Part shown: positions 18,748-26,854 of the stretch, in pieces
Layout: each line of letters begins with the position of its first letter
How positions within the stretch are numbered: the stretch's first letter is position 1
Source of the DNA: Lichenihabitans sp033947565
GTDB taxonomy: Bacteria > Pseudomonadota > Alphaproteobacteria > Rhizobiales > Beijerinckiaceae
Length of the DNA stretch: 64,000 bases
NCBI RefSeq assembly: GCF_033947565.1
Contig: NZ_JARPVX010000013.1
Location: 22,013-86,012, forward strand
Reading direction: 5' to 3'
Translations under genes and position numbers: made by a program
The notes under the pieces: model-generated
Seen by the model: the letters and a program-made list of their open reading frames with translations, nothing else
The model's database searches: none
Told to the model about the DNA's origin: nothing

Positions 18748-19053
18748 GCGTCGGGCTCCGGTGAGGGGGTGTTCTTCGCATCCTAGAAGGCGGCGTGTCG
18801 TAGAGGAAACAGCATCGGTCCGGCAAACCTTGGCAACGATACCTGCGTGTTACGTTTCGTTCTCTTTGTTTGCTCGTTTTGGCCCTGAGCCGGCCCATTC
18901 GGCCTTTTCCGGCCATCCCTAAGTCCCGGGCGCCTCGCGATTTAATCGAATGGCAATCGCTTCGCCACATGTTGGCTCGAGCCTGAAGGAACAGGTCGCC
19001 GGCAGTGCGACCCCATGGAGCCCCATGACCCGTCGCCCCAAAGGACAGATCGC
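18748..19053. other. Intergenic region before the chemotaxis operon
   Basis: These 306 bases separate the minus-strand PhnD-like gene from the plus-strand chemotaxis operon and must hold both promoters. A locally T-rich stretch lies at 18845-18885. I found no convincing -35/-10 pair, hairpin or coding sequence here. Confidence 0.5.
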
Positions 19054-19356
19054 ATGACCGGCCTTTCCGCAGAAACCTTGTCGGCACCCAATGTCGTGGT
19101 GCTGGACGAAACCCTCGACCTCAACGCCGCCTCGGAGCTGGCCCGCACCTTCGCGGGCCTGCGTGGCGCGCCGGTGACGATCGACCCGTCCCATGTGGGC
19201 CGGGTGGGCGCCCAATGCGTCCAGGTGCTGATCGCGGCCCGCAAGACCTGGATGGCCGACGGGACCTATTTCACGGTGACGCCTGGATCGGAGCCGTTCA
19301 ACGAGGGGTTGGACCTGCTTGGGCTGACCTCCTTCTTCTCCAACGAGAGAGCCTGA
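19054..19356 (+). CDS. STAS-domain protein, first gene of chemotaxis operon
   Basis: The 100-residue protein is made of a single STAS-like domain (VVVLDETLDLNAASELARTF, then VTIDPSHVGRVGAQCVQVLIAARKTW). In the anti-sigma-antagonist family the Asp-Ser motif is phosphorylated; here the equivalent is DPSHVGRVGA. AAAGGACA precedes the ATG. The gene sits where Sinorhizobium has the small STAS gene (orf2/cheS) whose product helps dephosphorylate the sink CheY through CheA. By position it is the likely equivalent, but sequence similarity alone cannot prove it. Confidence 0.8.
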   Translation: MTGLSAETLSAPNVVVLDETLDLNAASELARTFAGLRGAPVTIDPSHVGRVGAQCVQVLIAARKTWMADGTYFTVTPGSEPFNEGLDLLGLTSFFSNERA

Positions 19357-19358
19357 TA

Positions 19359-19724
19359 ATGAGCAAGACCATCCTCACGGTGGATGATTCCCGGACCATG
19401 CGCGACATGCTGCGCCTGGCTCTTTCGGCCGCCGGTTATTCGGTGATCCAGGCCGAAGATGGTGTGCACGGGCTCGAGGTCCTGGCCGATTCCGATCCGG
19501 ATGTCATCATCACGGACATCAACATGCCCCGGATGGACGGCTTCGGCTTCATCTCGGGCGTGCGCCAGGGCGGTCGCCATCGCGCCGTGCCGATCCTGGT
19601 CCTGTCGACCGAGAGCGACATCGAGAAGAAGCAGCGCGCCCGCTCGGCCGGAGCCACAGGTTGGATCGTCAAGCCCTTCGATCCGGTCAAGCTGGTGGAC
19701 GCCGTTCGTCGCGTTTCCGCCTGA
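19359..19724 (+). CDS. cheY1: CheY-type response regulator (first copy)
   Basis: A stand-alone receiver of 121 residues. It has the acidic pocket D9-D10, the phosphoacceptor D53 in IITDINMPRMDG, Ser/Thr in VLSTES and the conserved Lys in WIVKPFD. It starts two bases after the STAS stop. In the Sinorhizobium arrangement the CheY encoded before cheA is the phosphate-sink regulator rather than the motor-binding one; that role is inferred from gene order. Confidence 0.92.
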   Translation: MSKTILTVDDSRTMRDMLRLALSAAGYSVIQAEDGVHGLEVLADSDPDVIITDINMPRMDGFGFISGVRQGGRHRAVPILVLSTESDIEKKQRARSAGATGWIVKPFDPVKLVDAVRRVSA

Positions 19725-19769
19725 TCCCCTGACACCGCAGCCCAGCCCGCCTGCCGAGGAGCTTCTCTC

Positions 19770-21974
19770 TTGGATACGATGGCCGCCATCAAGCAGACCT
19801 TTTTCCAGGAATGCGAGGAACAGCTCACAGAACTCGAGGCGGGCCTCCTGCAGCTCGACGACGGCAACCATGATTCCGAGGTCGTCAATGCCGTGTTCCG
19901 GGCCGTCCACTCGATCAAGGGCGGAGCCGGCGCTTTCAACCTGACGGCCCTGGTGCAGTTCGCCCATGTGTTCGAAAGCGCCATGGACCGCGTCCGGGTG
20001 GGCAAGCTGCATCCTTCGCCCGACGTTTTGCGGGTGATGCTGCGCGCCGCCGACGTGCTGGCCGACTTCGTGCGGGCTGCCCGCGAGGACGATGTCGTGC
20101 CGGCCGAGCGCAGCGCCGGCATCGTGCTGGAGCTGAAGGCGCTGGCCGAAGGTCAGGGCGTGGCGCCCGCCGGGGCCGCCCCGGCGCCCGCGCCGGTCGC
20201 GGAGGCCGAAGCGGAACTCGAATTCATTCCGATCGCCATCGACCTGTCGTCCTTTGACGACCTCCTGGCCCCGCCATCGGGCCCAGCCGGCTTCCGCATC
20301 GGCTTCAAGCCCCACCCGGCGCTTTACGCCAACGGCAATGAGGCCGTGATCCTGATCCGCGAAGTCGGCCGCCTCGGCACGTTGCGGGTGACCTGCGACA
20401 CCGACGAGGCGCCCGGGCTCGACGGCCTCGATCCCGAAGGCGCCTACCTGTTCTGGACGCTCGAGCTCGAAACCGACAAAAGCGAAGCCGACGTCCGCAG
20501 CATCTTCGATTTCGCCGAATATGATTGCGTGTTGAGCTTCGAGCCCCTGGCGGCACCCGCGGCGCTGCCGGACCTGCCGGTCGTAGAAACCGAACTCGAG
20601 TTCCACGCCATCCCGGTCGAGTTCGTGGCGTTGCCGGACGAGCCGGTGGCGGTCGCGCCTCCGGCGATCGAGGCTCCTCTCGCCCCGAGCCCCGCCGCGC
20701 CCCGGGCCGCGGTCGAACCGCCCCATGCAGAAGCCGCCGCGGCCGGAGCCAAGCGCGAGGTGGCGGCCGCTGCCGCGCCCACCATCCGGGTCGACCTCGA
20801 GCGTGTCGACCGCCTGATCAATCTTGTGGGCGAGTTGGTCATCAACCAGGCCATGCTGGCCGTGCGGGTCACGGAGGCCGGCCTGGCCCGCGTGTCCGCC
20901 GTGGCGGTCGGTCTCGACGAGCTCGAGCAACTGACCCGCGAGATCCAGGACAGCGTCATGGCGATCCGGGCGCAGCCGGTCCGCTCGGTGTTCCAGCGCA
21001 TGCCACGCCTCGTGCGCGAAGTGGCGGCCCAGACCGGCAAGACGGTCCGGCTCGTCACCGAGGGCGAGGGCACGGAAGTCGACAAGACCGTCATCGAACG
21101 CTTGAGCGACCCGCTCACCCATATGATCCGCAACGCGATCGATCATGGGCTCGAGAAGCCGGAGAAGCGGCTTGCCGCCGGCAAGCCCGAAGAGGGTCTC
21201 GTCAAGCTGGTGGCGCTGCACCGGTCGGGCCGCATCGTCATCGAGGTGTCGGACGACGGCGGCGGCATCAACCGCGAGCGGGTGCGCCAGATCGCGGTCG
21301 ACAAGGGCCTGATCTCGCCCGACGCCAAGCTGACCGACGACGAAATCGACAACCTGATCTTCCTGCCGGGCTTCTCGACCGCCGCGGTCGTGTCCGACAT
21401 CTCGGGTCGCGGTGTCGGCATGGATGTGGTGAAGCGCTCGATCCAGGCGCTTGGCGGCCGCATCGCCATCTCGTCGCGTCCCGGCGAGGGCTCCACCTTC
21501 ACCATGAGCCTGCCGCTGACCTTGGCGGTGCTCGACGGCATGGTGGTGACGGTGGCCGACCAGACCCTGGTGATCCCGCTGACCGCCATCGTCGAAACGC
21601 TGCTGCCGCGCTCCACCACGGTGCACAATTACGGCGAGGGCACCCGGTTGATCGGCGTGCGCAACGGCTTCATCCCGCTGATCGATGTGGGTGAGATGCT
21701 GCAGTTCCGGCCCGGGGTCGACGATCCGAAAACCGGCATCGCGCTGCTGGTCGAGACCGAGGGCGGCGCTCGCAACGCGCTCCTGGTGGATGCCATCCAG
21801 GGGCAGCGCCAGGTGGTGATCAAGTCTCTGGAAACCAATTACGGCCACGTTCCTGGAATCGCGGCCGCCACCATCCTGGGCGACGGGCGCGTGGCGCTGA
21901 TCCTGGATGTCGATGCCGTCGTATCGGCTTCGCGCGACGACGCCGCGGCCCAATCCTTCGCACTCGCAGGGTGA
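19770..21974 (+). CDS. cheA: Chemotaxis histidine kinase CheA
   Basis: CheA autophosphorylates in response to receptors and passes phosphate to CheY and CheB. The 734-residue protein has the HPt domain with H47 in VHSIKGGAGAF, and a central domain around residues 165-255 (IGFKPHPALYANGNEA to DCVLSF) seen in alphaproteobacterial CheA. An Ala/Pro/Glu-rich linker follows, then the dimerisation helices (LINLVGELVINQAML), the ATP-binding domain (HMIRNAIDHGLE, DDGGGINRERV, GRGVGMDVV) and a CheW-like C-terminus. The start is TTG at 19770, because GAGGAG lies eight bases upstream; the ATG nine bases later would be too far away. Confidence 0.95.
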   Translation: MDTMAAIKQTFFQECEEQLTELEAGLLQLDDGNHDSEVVNAVFRAVHSIKGGAGAFNLTALVQFAHVFESAMDRVRVGKLHPSPDVLRVMLRAADVLADFVRAAREDDVVPAERSAGIVLELKALAEGQGVAPAGAAPAPAPVAEAEAELEFIPIAIDLSSFDDLLAPPSGPAGFRIGFKPHPALYANGNEAVILIREVGRLGTLRVTCDTDEAPGLDGLDPEGAYLFWTLELETDKSEADVRSIFDFAEYDCVLSFEPLAAPAALPDLPVVETELEFHAIPVEFVALPDEPVAVAPPAIEAPLAPSPAAPRAAVEPPHAEAAAAGAKREVAAAAAPTIRVDLERVDRLINLVGELVINQAMLAVRVTEAGLARVSAVAVGLDELEQLTREIQDSVMAIRAQPVRSVFQRMPRLVREVAAQTGKTVRLVTEGEGTEVDKTVIERLSDPLTHMIRNAIDHGLEKPEKRLAAGKPEEGLVKLVALHRSGRIVIEVSDDGGGINRERVRQIAVDKGLISPDAKLTDDEIDNLIFLPGFSTAAVVSDISGRGVGMDVVKRSIQALGGRIAISSRPGEGSTFTMSLPLTLAVLDGMVVTVADQTLVIPLTAIVETLLPRSTTVHNYGEGTRLIGVRNGFIPLIDVGEMLQFRPGVDDPKTGIALLVETEGGARNALLVDAIQGQRQVVIKSLETNYGHVPGIAAATILGDGRVALILDVDAVVSASRDDAAAQSFALAG

Positions 21975-21979
21975 ACACC

Positions 21980-22444
21980 ATGACTGACCGCATCAAGGAA
22001 GCAGGCAAGATGCTGGAACTCGTGTCCTTCCGCATCGGCGACCAGGAATTCTGCGTCGACATCATGTCGGTCCGCGAAATCCGCGGCTGGACGCCCGCAA
22101 CCGTGCTGCCGCACTCGCCGGCCTTTGTGCGCGGTGTCATCAACCTGCGCGGCGCCGTGTTGTCGATCGTCGACCTCGGGGCGCGCTTCGGCCTGCCGCT
22201 GGCCGAGCCTTCCGCCCGCCACGTCATCATCGTGGCCCAGGTCGGGCCGCAGGTGGTGGGCCTTCTGGTGGACGCCGTGTCGGACATCCTGACGGTCTCG
22301 ACCGACTCGATCCAGCCGACCCCGGATGTCGCCTCGGAACTGGCGCGTTCCTTCGTGCAGGGCGTGCTGGCCATCGACAACCGCATGATCAGCCTGATCT
22401 CGCTCGACCACGTGCTGCCGGCGCCCGACAGGCTGGCCGCGTGA
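21980..22444 (+). CDS. cheW: Chemotaxis coupling protein CheW
   Basis: This 154-residue SH3-like adaptor links receptors to CheA. It shows LVSFRIGDQEFCVDIMSVREI, PAFVRGVINLRGAVLSIVDL and VGLLVDAVSDILTV in family order. GCAGG ends nine bases before the ATG at 21980; a GTG at 21971 would lie on top of that site. The stop overlaps the GTG of cheR by four bases. The N-terminus is slightly longer than in E. coli. Confidence 0.95.
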   Translation: MTDRIKEAGKMLELVSFRIGDQEFCVDIMSVREIRGWTPATVLPHSPAFVRGVINLRGAVLSIVDLGARFGLPLAEPSARHVIIVAQVGPQVVGLLVDAVSDILTVSTDSIQPTPDVASELARSFVQGVLAIDNRMISLISLDHVLPAPDRLAA

Positions 22445-23331
22445 TCACCACCGAGAAGCGGCCCCCCTCCCAGGCGGAACGCCCTCTCGTGGAAGGCGAT
22501 TTCATCTTCCGGACGGAAGACTTCAACCGCATCGCGGCGATGCTGCACGCCGATGCGGGCATCTTCCTGCCCGAAACCAAGGCCACGCTGGTATATTCCC
22601 GCCTGGCCAAGCGCCTGCGGTCGCTGGGGCTGCAGTCGTTCCGCGATTATTGCGAACTCGTGGCCGGCCAGGACGGCCTCGAAGAGCGGCAGAAGATGTT
22701 GGTGTCGCTCACCACCAATGTGACGAGCTTCTTCCGCGAGCCGCATCACTTCGACATGCTGCGCACAAGCGTGCTGCCGCCGTTGCTTGCCGCCGCCAAG
22801 GCCGGCAAGCGGGTTCGCCTTTGGTCGGCGGCCTGCTCGAAAGGCCATGAGCCTTATTCGATGGCGATGACCATTCTGGCCCTGATGCCGGATGCGGCCG
22901 ATCACGACATCCGCATCCTGGCGACCGACATCGACACCGAGGTGCTGGCCGAGGGGCAGGCGGGTCGCTACGACGAAAGTCTGGTGCAGTCGGTTCCGCC
23001 CGCCGAGCGACGCAAGGGCTTTCTGCCGATGTCGAGCGATGGCCGCATCCTGACCGTGACGCCCGATATGCGCCGGCTCGTATCGTTTCGCGAACTCAAC
23101 CTCATCGGCCAGTGGCCCATGAAGGGCAAGTTCGACGTTATTTTCTGCCGCAACGTCGTGATCTACTTCGACGACGACACCCAGGCCAAGGTGTGGAGCC
23201 GCTTCGCCACCATGATGGTTCCGGGCGGCACGCTGTTCATCGGCCATTCCGAGCGCGTGCAGGGGCCAGCCTCCAATCTGTTCACCACCGCTGGCACGAC
23301 GGCCTACCGGTTCCGCGGAGGCAAGCCGTGA
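22441..23331 (+). CDS. cheR: Chemotaxis protein methyltransferase CheR
   Basis: CheR methylates receptor glutamates using S-adenosylmethionine and so drives adaptation. The 296-residue protein has the N-terminal helical domain (FNRIAAMLHADAGIFLPETK), the TNVTSFFREPHHF motif, the SAM-binding LWSAACSKGHEPYSMAM, the acidic turn ILATDIDTEVL and FCRNVVIYFDDDTQ. It starts with GTG overlapping the cheW stop, and its own stop overlaps the GTG of cheB. No receptor gene is present, so the methylated receptors are encoded elsewhere. Confidence 0.95.
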   Translation: MITTEKRPPSQAERPLVEGDFIFRTEDFNRIAAMLHADAGIFLPETKATLVYSRLAKRLRSLGLQSFRDYCELVAGQDGLEERQKMLVSLTTNVTSFFREPHHFDMLRTSVLPPLLAAAKAGKRVRLWSAACSKGHEPYSMAMTILALMPDAADHDIRILATDIDTEVLAEGQAGRYDESLVQSVPPAERRKGFLPMSSDGRILTVTPDMRRLVSFRELNLIGQWPMKGKFDVIFCRNVVIYFDDDTQAKVWSRFATMMVPGGTLFIGHSERVQGPASNLFTTAGTTAYRFRGGKP

Positions 23332-24410
23332 GCAGCATCAAGGTCATCATCGTCGACGATTCGGCCAGCATGCGACGCCTCATCCGCGCCGTGCTGGAGC
23401 GCACCTCCGACATCGTCGTGGTGGGCGAAGCGCAGGACCCGATCGAGGCGCGCGACGCCATCAAGGTGCTCAACCCGGATGTGGTGACGCTCGACATCGA
23501 GATGCCGCGCATGAACGGGCTCGAATTCCTCGAGAAGATCATGCGGCTGAGGCCGACCCCGGTCATCATGGTGTCGAGCCTGACGGGGGCCGGAACCGAC
23601 GCCACCATCCGGGCGCTCGAGATCGGCGCCGTCGATTGCATCGCCAAGCCGGAACCGGGCGAGCGCGAGCTGTTCGCGGCGCTGCCGGACAAGATTCGCA
23701 TCGCCGCGAAATCCCGCGTCGGCTCCCTGGCCGACCGGCTGCAGAGCCGGCACGAGCCGCGCGCCCCCGTTTCCGGCAAGGCCTACCGGCCCGATGGTAG
23801 CATCGTGGCGATCGGATCCTCGACCGGCGGGGTCGAAGCCTTGACGGCGGTGCTGTCGTGTTTTCCGGCCAATTGCCCGCCGACCGTCATCACCCAGCAT
23901 ATGCCGCCGTTGTTCACCAAGAGCTTCGCGGACCGCCTGGATCGCCTGTGCGCCCCGCATGTCGCGGAAGCGAGCGACGGCGCGCCGCTGCTCGAAGGCC
24001 ATGTCTACATCGCCCCCGGCAGCCCCACCCATCACCTCGAGGTGGTGGGGTCTCCCGGCCGGCTCCGCTGCCGGCTCCGGGCCGCCGCGCCGGTCAACGG
24101 GCATTGCCCGTCGGTCGACGTGCTGTTCCAATCGGTCGCGAAAACCGCCGGGGCCCAGGCCCTCGGCGTGATCCTGACCGGCATGGGACGGGACGGCGCC
24201 ACGGGCCTGATGGCCATGCGCCAGGCCGGCGCCCGCACGCTCGGCCAGGATGCGGCAAGCGCGCTCGTTTACGGCATGCCGAAGGTCGCCTTCGAAATCG
24301 GCGCCGTCGAACGCCAGGCGCCGTTGCGCCGCATCGGCCACGACATTCTCACCCTGACCACTCTCAACACGGACCAGCCGCCATGCCACTCGCCGCAAGT
24401 CTCAAGGTGA
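23328..24410 (+). CDS. cheB: Chemotaxis methylesterase/glutaminase CheB
   Basis: CheB removes receptor methyl groups and is activated by CheA phosphorylation. The 360-residue protein has a receiver domain (D10-D11, D56 in LDIEMPRMNG, K in IAKPEPGE), a linker around 125-155, and a catalytic domain. The triad is S164 in GSSTGGVEAL, H191 in TQHMP and D289 in GMGRDGATG. It starts with a GTG overlapping the cheR stop and overlaps the next cheY gene by 28 bases, so expression is tightly coupled. Confidence 0.95.
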   Translation: MSSIKVIIVDDSASMRRLIRAVLERTSDIVVVGEAQDPIEARDAIKVLNPDVVTLDIEMPRMNGLEFLEKIMRLRPTPVIMVSSLTGAGTDATIRALEIGAVDCIAKPEPGERELFAALPDKIRIAAKSRVGSLADRLQSRHEPRAPVSGKAYRPDGSIVAIGSSTGGVEALTAVLSCFPANCPPTVITQHMPPLFTKSFADRLDRLCAPHVAEASDGAPLLEGHVYIAPGSPTHHLEVVGSPGRLRCRLRAAAPVNGHCPSVDVLFQSVAKTAGAQALGVILTGMGRDGATGLMAMRQAGARTLGQDAASALVYGMPKVAFEIGAVERQAPLRRIGHDILTLTTLNTDQPPCHSPQVSR

Positions 24411-24772
24411 TCATCGCCGACGATCAGCAGACGAGCCGCCTGCTGATCCGCGCCGGCCTGGCCGAACTCGGCGTCCAGCACATCGCCATGGCGAAGGACG
24501 GCGAAGAAGCCCTGGTGATGATGAAGCAGTCGCCGGTTCATCTGGTGATTTCCGACTACCACATGCCGAAGGTGAACGGCGTCGAGCTGCTGCGCGCCGT
24601 TCGGGCCAATCCGGCCACCAAGGGGGCGGCCTTCTTCCTGTTGACGGGCGTCGAGGGCAAGGAGTTCCTGCAGGAGGCGATCAACCTGAAGATCAACAAC
24701 TACCTGAAAAAGCCCGTCTCCGTGCCCGAACTGAAGGCCAAGATCGAAGCCGTGTTCGGGGTGCTGCAATGA
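24383..24772 (+). CDS. cheY2: CheY-type response regulator (second copy)
   Basis: A 129-residue single receiver with the acidic pair D13-D14, phosphoacceptor D58 in ISDYHMPKVNG, Thr in FFLLTGVEGKEF and Lys in NNYLKKPVS. The ATG lies inside the end of cheB in another frame. In Sinorhizobium-type operons the CheY after cheB is the one that binds the flagellar motor, so this copy is the better motor-regulator candidate. The sequence differs clearly from the first cheY, so they are not a recent duplication. Confidence 0.92.
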   Translation: MPLAASLKVIIADDQQTSRLLIRAGLAELGVQHIAMAKDGEEALVMMKQSPVHLVISDYHMPKVNGVELLRAVRANPATKGAAFFLLTGVEGKEFLQEAINLKINNYLKKPVSVPELKAKIEAVFGVLQ

Positions 24773-25326
24773 CCTATGCCGGCCGGAGCGCCGACGAGGG
24801 CCCGGTCGACAAGCCGACGCTTGTGATCCAGGGCGAGTACAAGATCTCGCAGGATGCCGGCGTCGTTCTAAACACGCTGCTCGGCTCCTGCGTGGCGGCC
24901 TGTATCCGTGATCCGATGGCCGGCGTGGGCGGCATGAATCACTTCCTGCTTGCCGAGGGCTCCGCCTCCGACAAGCAGCACCACGCCGAGCGTTACGGCG
25001 TGCATGCCATGGAGTTGCTGTTGAACGGGCTGCTCAAGCGCGGCGCACAACGCAACCGGCTCGAGGCGAAGCTGTTCGGTGGTGCCAAGACCATGGACGG
25101 CCTCGCGGATGTCGGGGCCTCGAACGCCCGTTTCGCCCGCGCCTTCGTGGAGCGCGAGGGCATCAAGCTGGTGGGCGAGTGCCTGGGCGGCACGCGGGGA
25201 CGTCGCATCAACTTCTGGCCGGTTTCCGGTCGGGCACGTCGGATCTTTATTTCGGAGCCCGTGCCGATGCGGCCCATGGCGCCCCCACCCAGCCTGCCGA
25301 CCAGCGGCGCGCTGGAATTGTTCTGA
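24769..25326 (+). CDS. cheD: Receptor glutamine deamidase CheD
   Basis: CheD deamidates receptor glutamines to glutamates, making them methylatable. The 185-residue protein has the catalytic Cys and His as C41 in LLGSCVAAC and H58 in GGMNHFLLAEG, with KLFGGAKTM and NARFARAFV further on. Its start overlaps the cheY2 stop (ATGA). The C-terminus is Pro/Met-rich and ends GALELF, very like the last residues (AELDLF) of the next gene's product, which may be a shared docking tail. Confidence 0.93.
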   Translation: MTYAGRSADEGPVDKPTLVIQGEYKISQDAGVVLNTLLGSCVAACIRDPMAGVGGMNHFLLAEGSASDKQHHAERYGVHAMELLLNGLLKRGAQRNRLEAKLFGGAKTMDGLADVGASNARFARAFVEREGIKLVGECLGGTRGRRINFWPVSGRARRIFISEPVPMRPMAPPPSLPTSGALELF

Positions 25327-25346
25327 CGGCTTTGGAAACCAGGACC

Positions 25347-25730
25347 ATGGCGCAGGAACCCGCACCGGATTTGACGGCCAATTCGGCCGAATGGAACGGC
25401 TTGTTCGAACGCGTCGGCTCCGAACTGCGGACGCTGGCCGGCGCCGTCAACAATCTGCAGCAGTTTCTGACGCCGCTGGTGGAGGAGGTGGTGTCCCGCG
25501 ACCCCTCCGCCATCACCCGGCTGCAGGATCTCGACCTGCTGGAACAATCGCTGCACGGCTTGTCGGACCTGATGTCCTGCCTCGATGCCTCGACGACGCT
25601 GACCGATGTCGGTGCCTTGTCGAGCGGGGTCAAGATGATCCGGCTGTCGGGATTGGCGGAGCGACTGTCCTCGGGCGGCAGCGCCCCGCAGGCGGACCCG
25701 GCCGCGCCCGCCGAGCTTGACCTGTTCTGA
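25347..25730 (+). CDS. cheT: CheT-like candidate CheY phosphatase
   Basis: This 127-residue, mostly helical protein is the last gene of the chemotaxis operon, exactly where Sinorhizobium has cheT. CheT is a CheZ-like protein with a DxxxQ phosphatase motif that acts on the sink CheY. The sequence here has D63-L-L-E-Q67 in a predicted helix (RLQDLDLLEQSLHGL), the same pattern as the CheZ active helix. It also has a flexible Pro/Ala tail ending in a hydrophobic/acidic ELDLF, as CheZ ends in a CheY-binding peptide. The assignment rests on position, motif and tail. The ATG lies 20 bases after cheD. Confidence 0.65.
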   Translation: MAQEPAPDLTANSAEWNGLFERVGSELRTLAGAVNNLQQFLTPLVEEVVSRDPSAITRLQDLDLLEQSLHGLSDLMSCLDASTTLTDVGALSSGVKMIRLSGLAERLSSGGSAPQADPAAPAELDLF

Positions 25731-25878
25731 AGCGATGACGCCAGCCTCGGGACGGCTGCACGAGCAACGCGCCGGGCGCCCCGAAAGCTTTGCTCAACAT
25801 CCTTGTGGCTAGATCGGTCGAAGCCAGGAACGCCGGCGCCTCGGGTTGAGTCGGCCCCTCGATACGGAGAACCAGACG

Positions 25879-26292
25879 GTGTTGTCGTCCGAAGCCCAGC
25901 GCCTGCATGCCTCAGATGCCAGCCGCGCCGCCAGCGCGGTTCATCTGGCGCAGGTGTTCGATCTTTACGTCGGCGGGCTGTCGCCGGCCCTGGCGGCCGC
26001 GTTGCGGCCGAGCGGCGGCGCCCCGCATGCGGCCGATGTCGTGATCGAGGGCATTCTCGAGGTGGCGGATCGCCGGAGCGGCGACGCCGTGGCGCGATAC
26101 GACCTGCTGCGCCGCAGCGGCGGCGGCCCGCGCCATGATGCCGTGCTGGGCCACGCGCTGATCAAGGCTCTCGAGGCGGTGCTGGGTGCGGCCTTCGACG
26201 ATGCGACGCGCCAGGCCTGGGCGGACAGCTATATCCGCCTTGTCGAAACCGTCATGGCGGCGCGACGCAACAGGATCGACTTCGTGGCCTGA
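25879..26292 (+). CDS. Globin-like protein lacking the proximal histidine
   Basis: This 137-residue helical protein has a C-terminal half (LGHALIKALEAVLGAAF then AWADSYIRLVETVM) that matches the G-H helices of bacterial haemoglobin-type globins. The N-terminal VFDLYVGGLSPALAAAL resembles their B-C region (LFYDRLFELDPSLRPLF-like). In my alignment by eye the haem-ligating His, normally in a RRH motif, is Ser80 (LLRRSGGGPRHDAV), so haem binding is doubtful. GTG at 25879 is favoured because CGGAGA lies eight bases upstream; a TTG at 25846 is possible. It lies 148 bases after the chemotaxis operon. Another all-helical family cannot be excluded. Confidence 0.5.
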   Translation: MLSSEAQRLHASDASRAASAVHLAQVFDLYVGGLSPALAAALRPSGGAPHAADVVIEGILEVADRRSGDAVARYDLLRRSGGGPRHDAVLGHALIKALEAVLGAAFDDATRQAWADSYIRLVETVMAARRNRIDFVA

Positions 26293-26363
26293 AAAACCGC
26301 CATCGCGTCCGGGCCACACGGATGGCCCGGCGTTTGGCCGCTGATCGACCCCGCGAAGGGCGA

Positions 26364-26699
26364 TCACGACGCGGGGTCGCGCTGTTCCTCGATCATGGTT
26401 TCGGTGGCCACGATGGCGCTTTCGAGATCGGCGATCTGCCGTAGCGCGCTATAGGTCGGCATGGCTTCCGCCTCGGCGGCCACCAACAACAGGCCGCGTT
26501 GCGCCTCCACCAGGCGCTTGCGCAAGGTCACAAGCTTTCGTTCCACACTCACACTGACCACCGGACGCTCCGCCACGTTGAATGGCATGTGACGTTGCGC
26601 GTGGGGCGGAGCGGCGATGACGCTCACCGGCCCCGTCGGCCGGAAGCTGACGCCAAAAGGCGTCTCCGGGGCGGGGCTCAAAACCATCTCACGCAACAT
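26364..26699 (-). CDS. Hypothetical protein with C-terminal coiled coil
   Basis: A 111-residue ORF whose second half is strongly helical with heptad-like spacing (VERKLVTLRKRLVEAQRGLLLV, then LRQIADLESAIVATETMIEEQRD). The N-terminal half is Pro/Val-rich and unstructured. No start has a good ribosome site: ATGs at 26762, 26699 and 26685 are all possible and I chose the middle one. I do not recognise a family. Third-position GC is somewhat lower than in its neighbours, so it may be a spurious or poorly expressed gene. Confidence 0.35.
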   Translation of the reverse strand: MLREMVLSPAPETPFGVSFRPTGPVSVIAAPPHAQRHMPFNVAERPVVSVSVERKLVTLRKRLVEAQRGLLLVAAEAEAMPTYSALRQIADLESAIVATETMIEEQRDPAS

Positions 26700-26818
26700 C
26701 GTCACGACTGCAACATCGTCGAAATAGCATGGACCGGAGCGCGATGTCGCCGCGGAAAACATCGGCGGCCGGTTTTAACGTATTGTTAGTAAATGGTTGA
26801 TGCAGAACAGCGGAGGAA

Positions 26819-26843
26819 CGGGGCCACCAAGCTGGCGGCCCCG
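26819..26843 (-). terminator. Hairpin downstream of ilvC
   Basis: CGGGGCC and GGCCCCG form a perfect seven-base-pair stem with an 11-base loop, starting 11 bases after the ilvC stop. Only a weak pyrimidine stretch follows, so it is a probable but not ideal terminator of the ilv transcript. Confidence 0.5.
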
Positions 26844-26854
26844 AGCGCAGGGAT

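Noticed and set aside
18398..19087. A 229-codon minus-strand open frame upstream of the chemotaxis operon
   Set aside because: It is in another frame of the PhnD-like gene and reads back over the chemotaxis promoter region; there is no motif.
19266..21953. An 895-codon minus-strand open frame opposite cheY1 and cheA
   Set aside because: It has no recognisable domain, its composition is typical of a shadow frame, and it covers genes with complete active sites.
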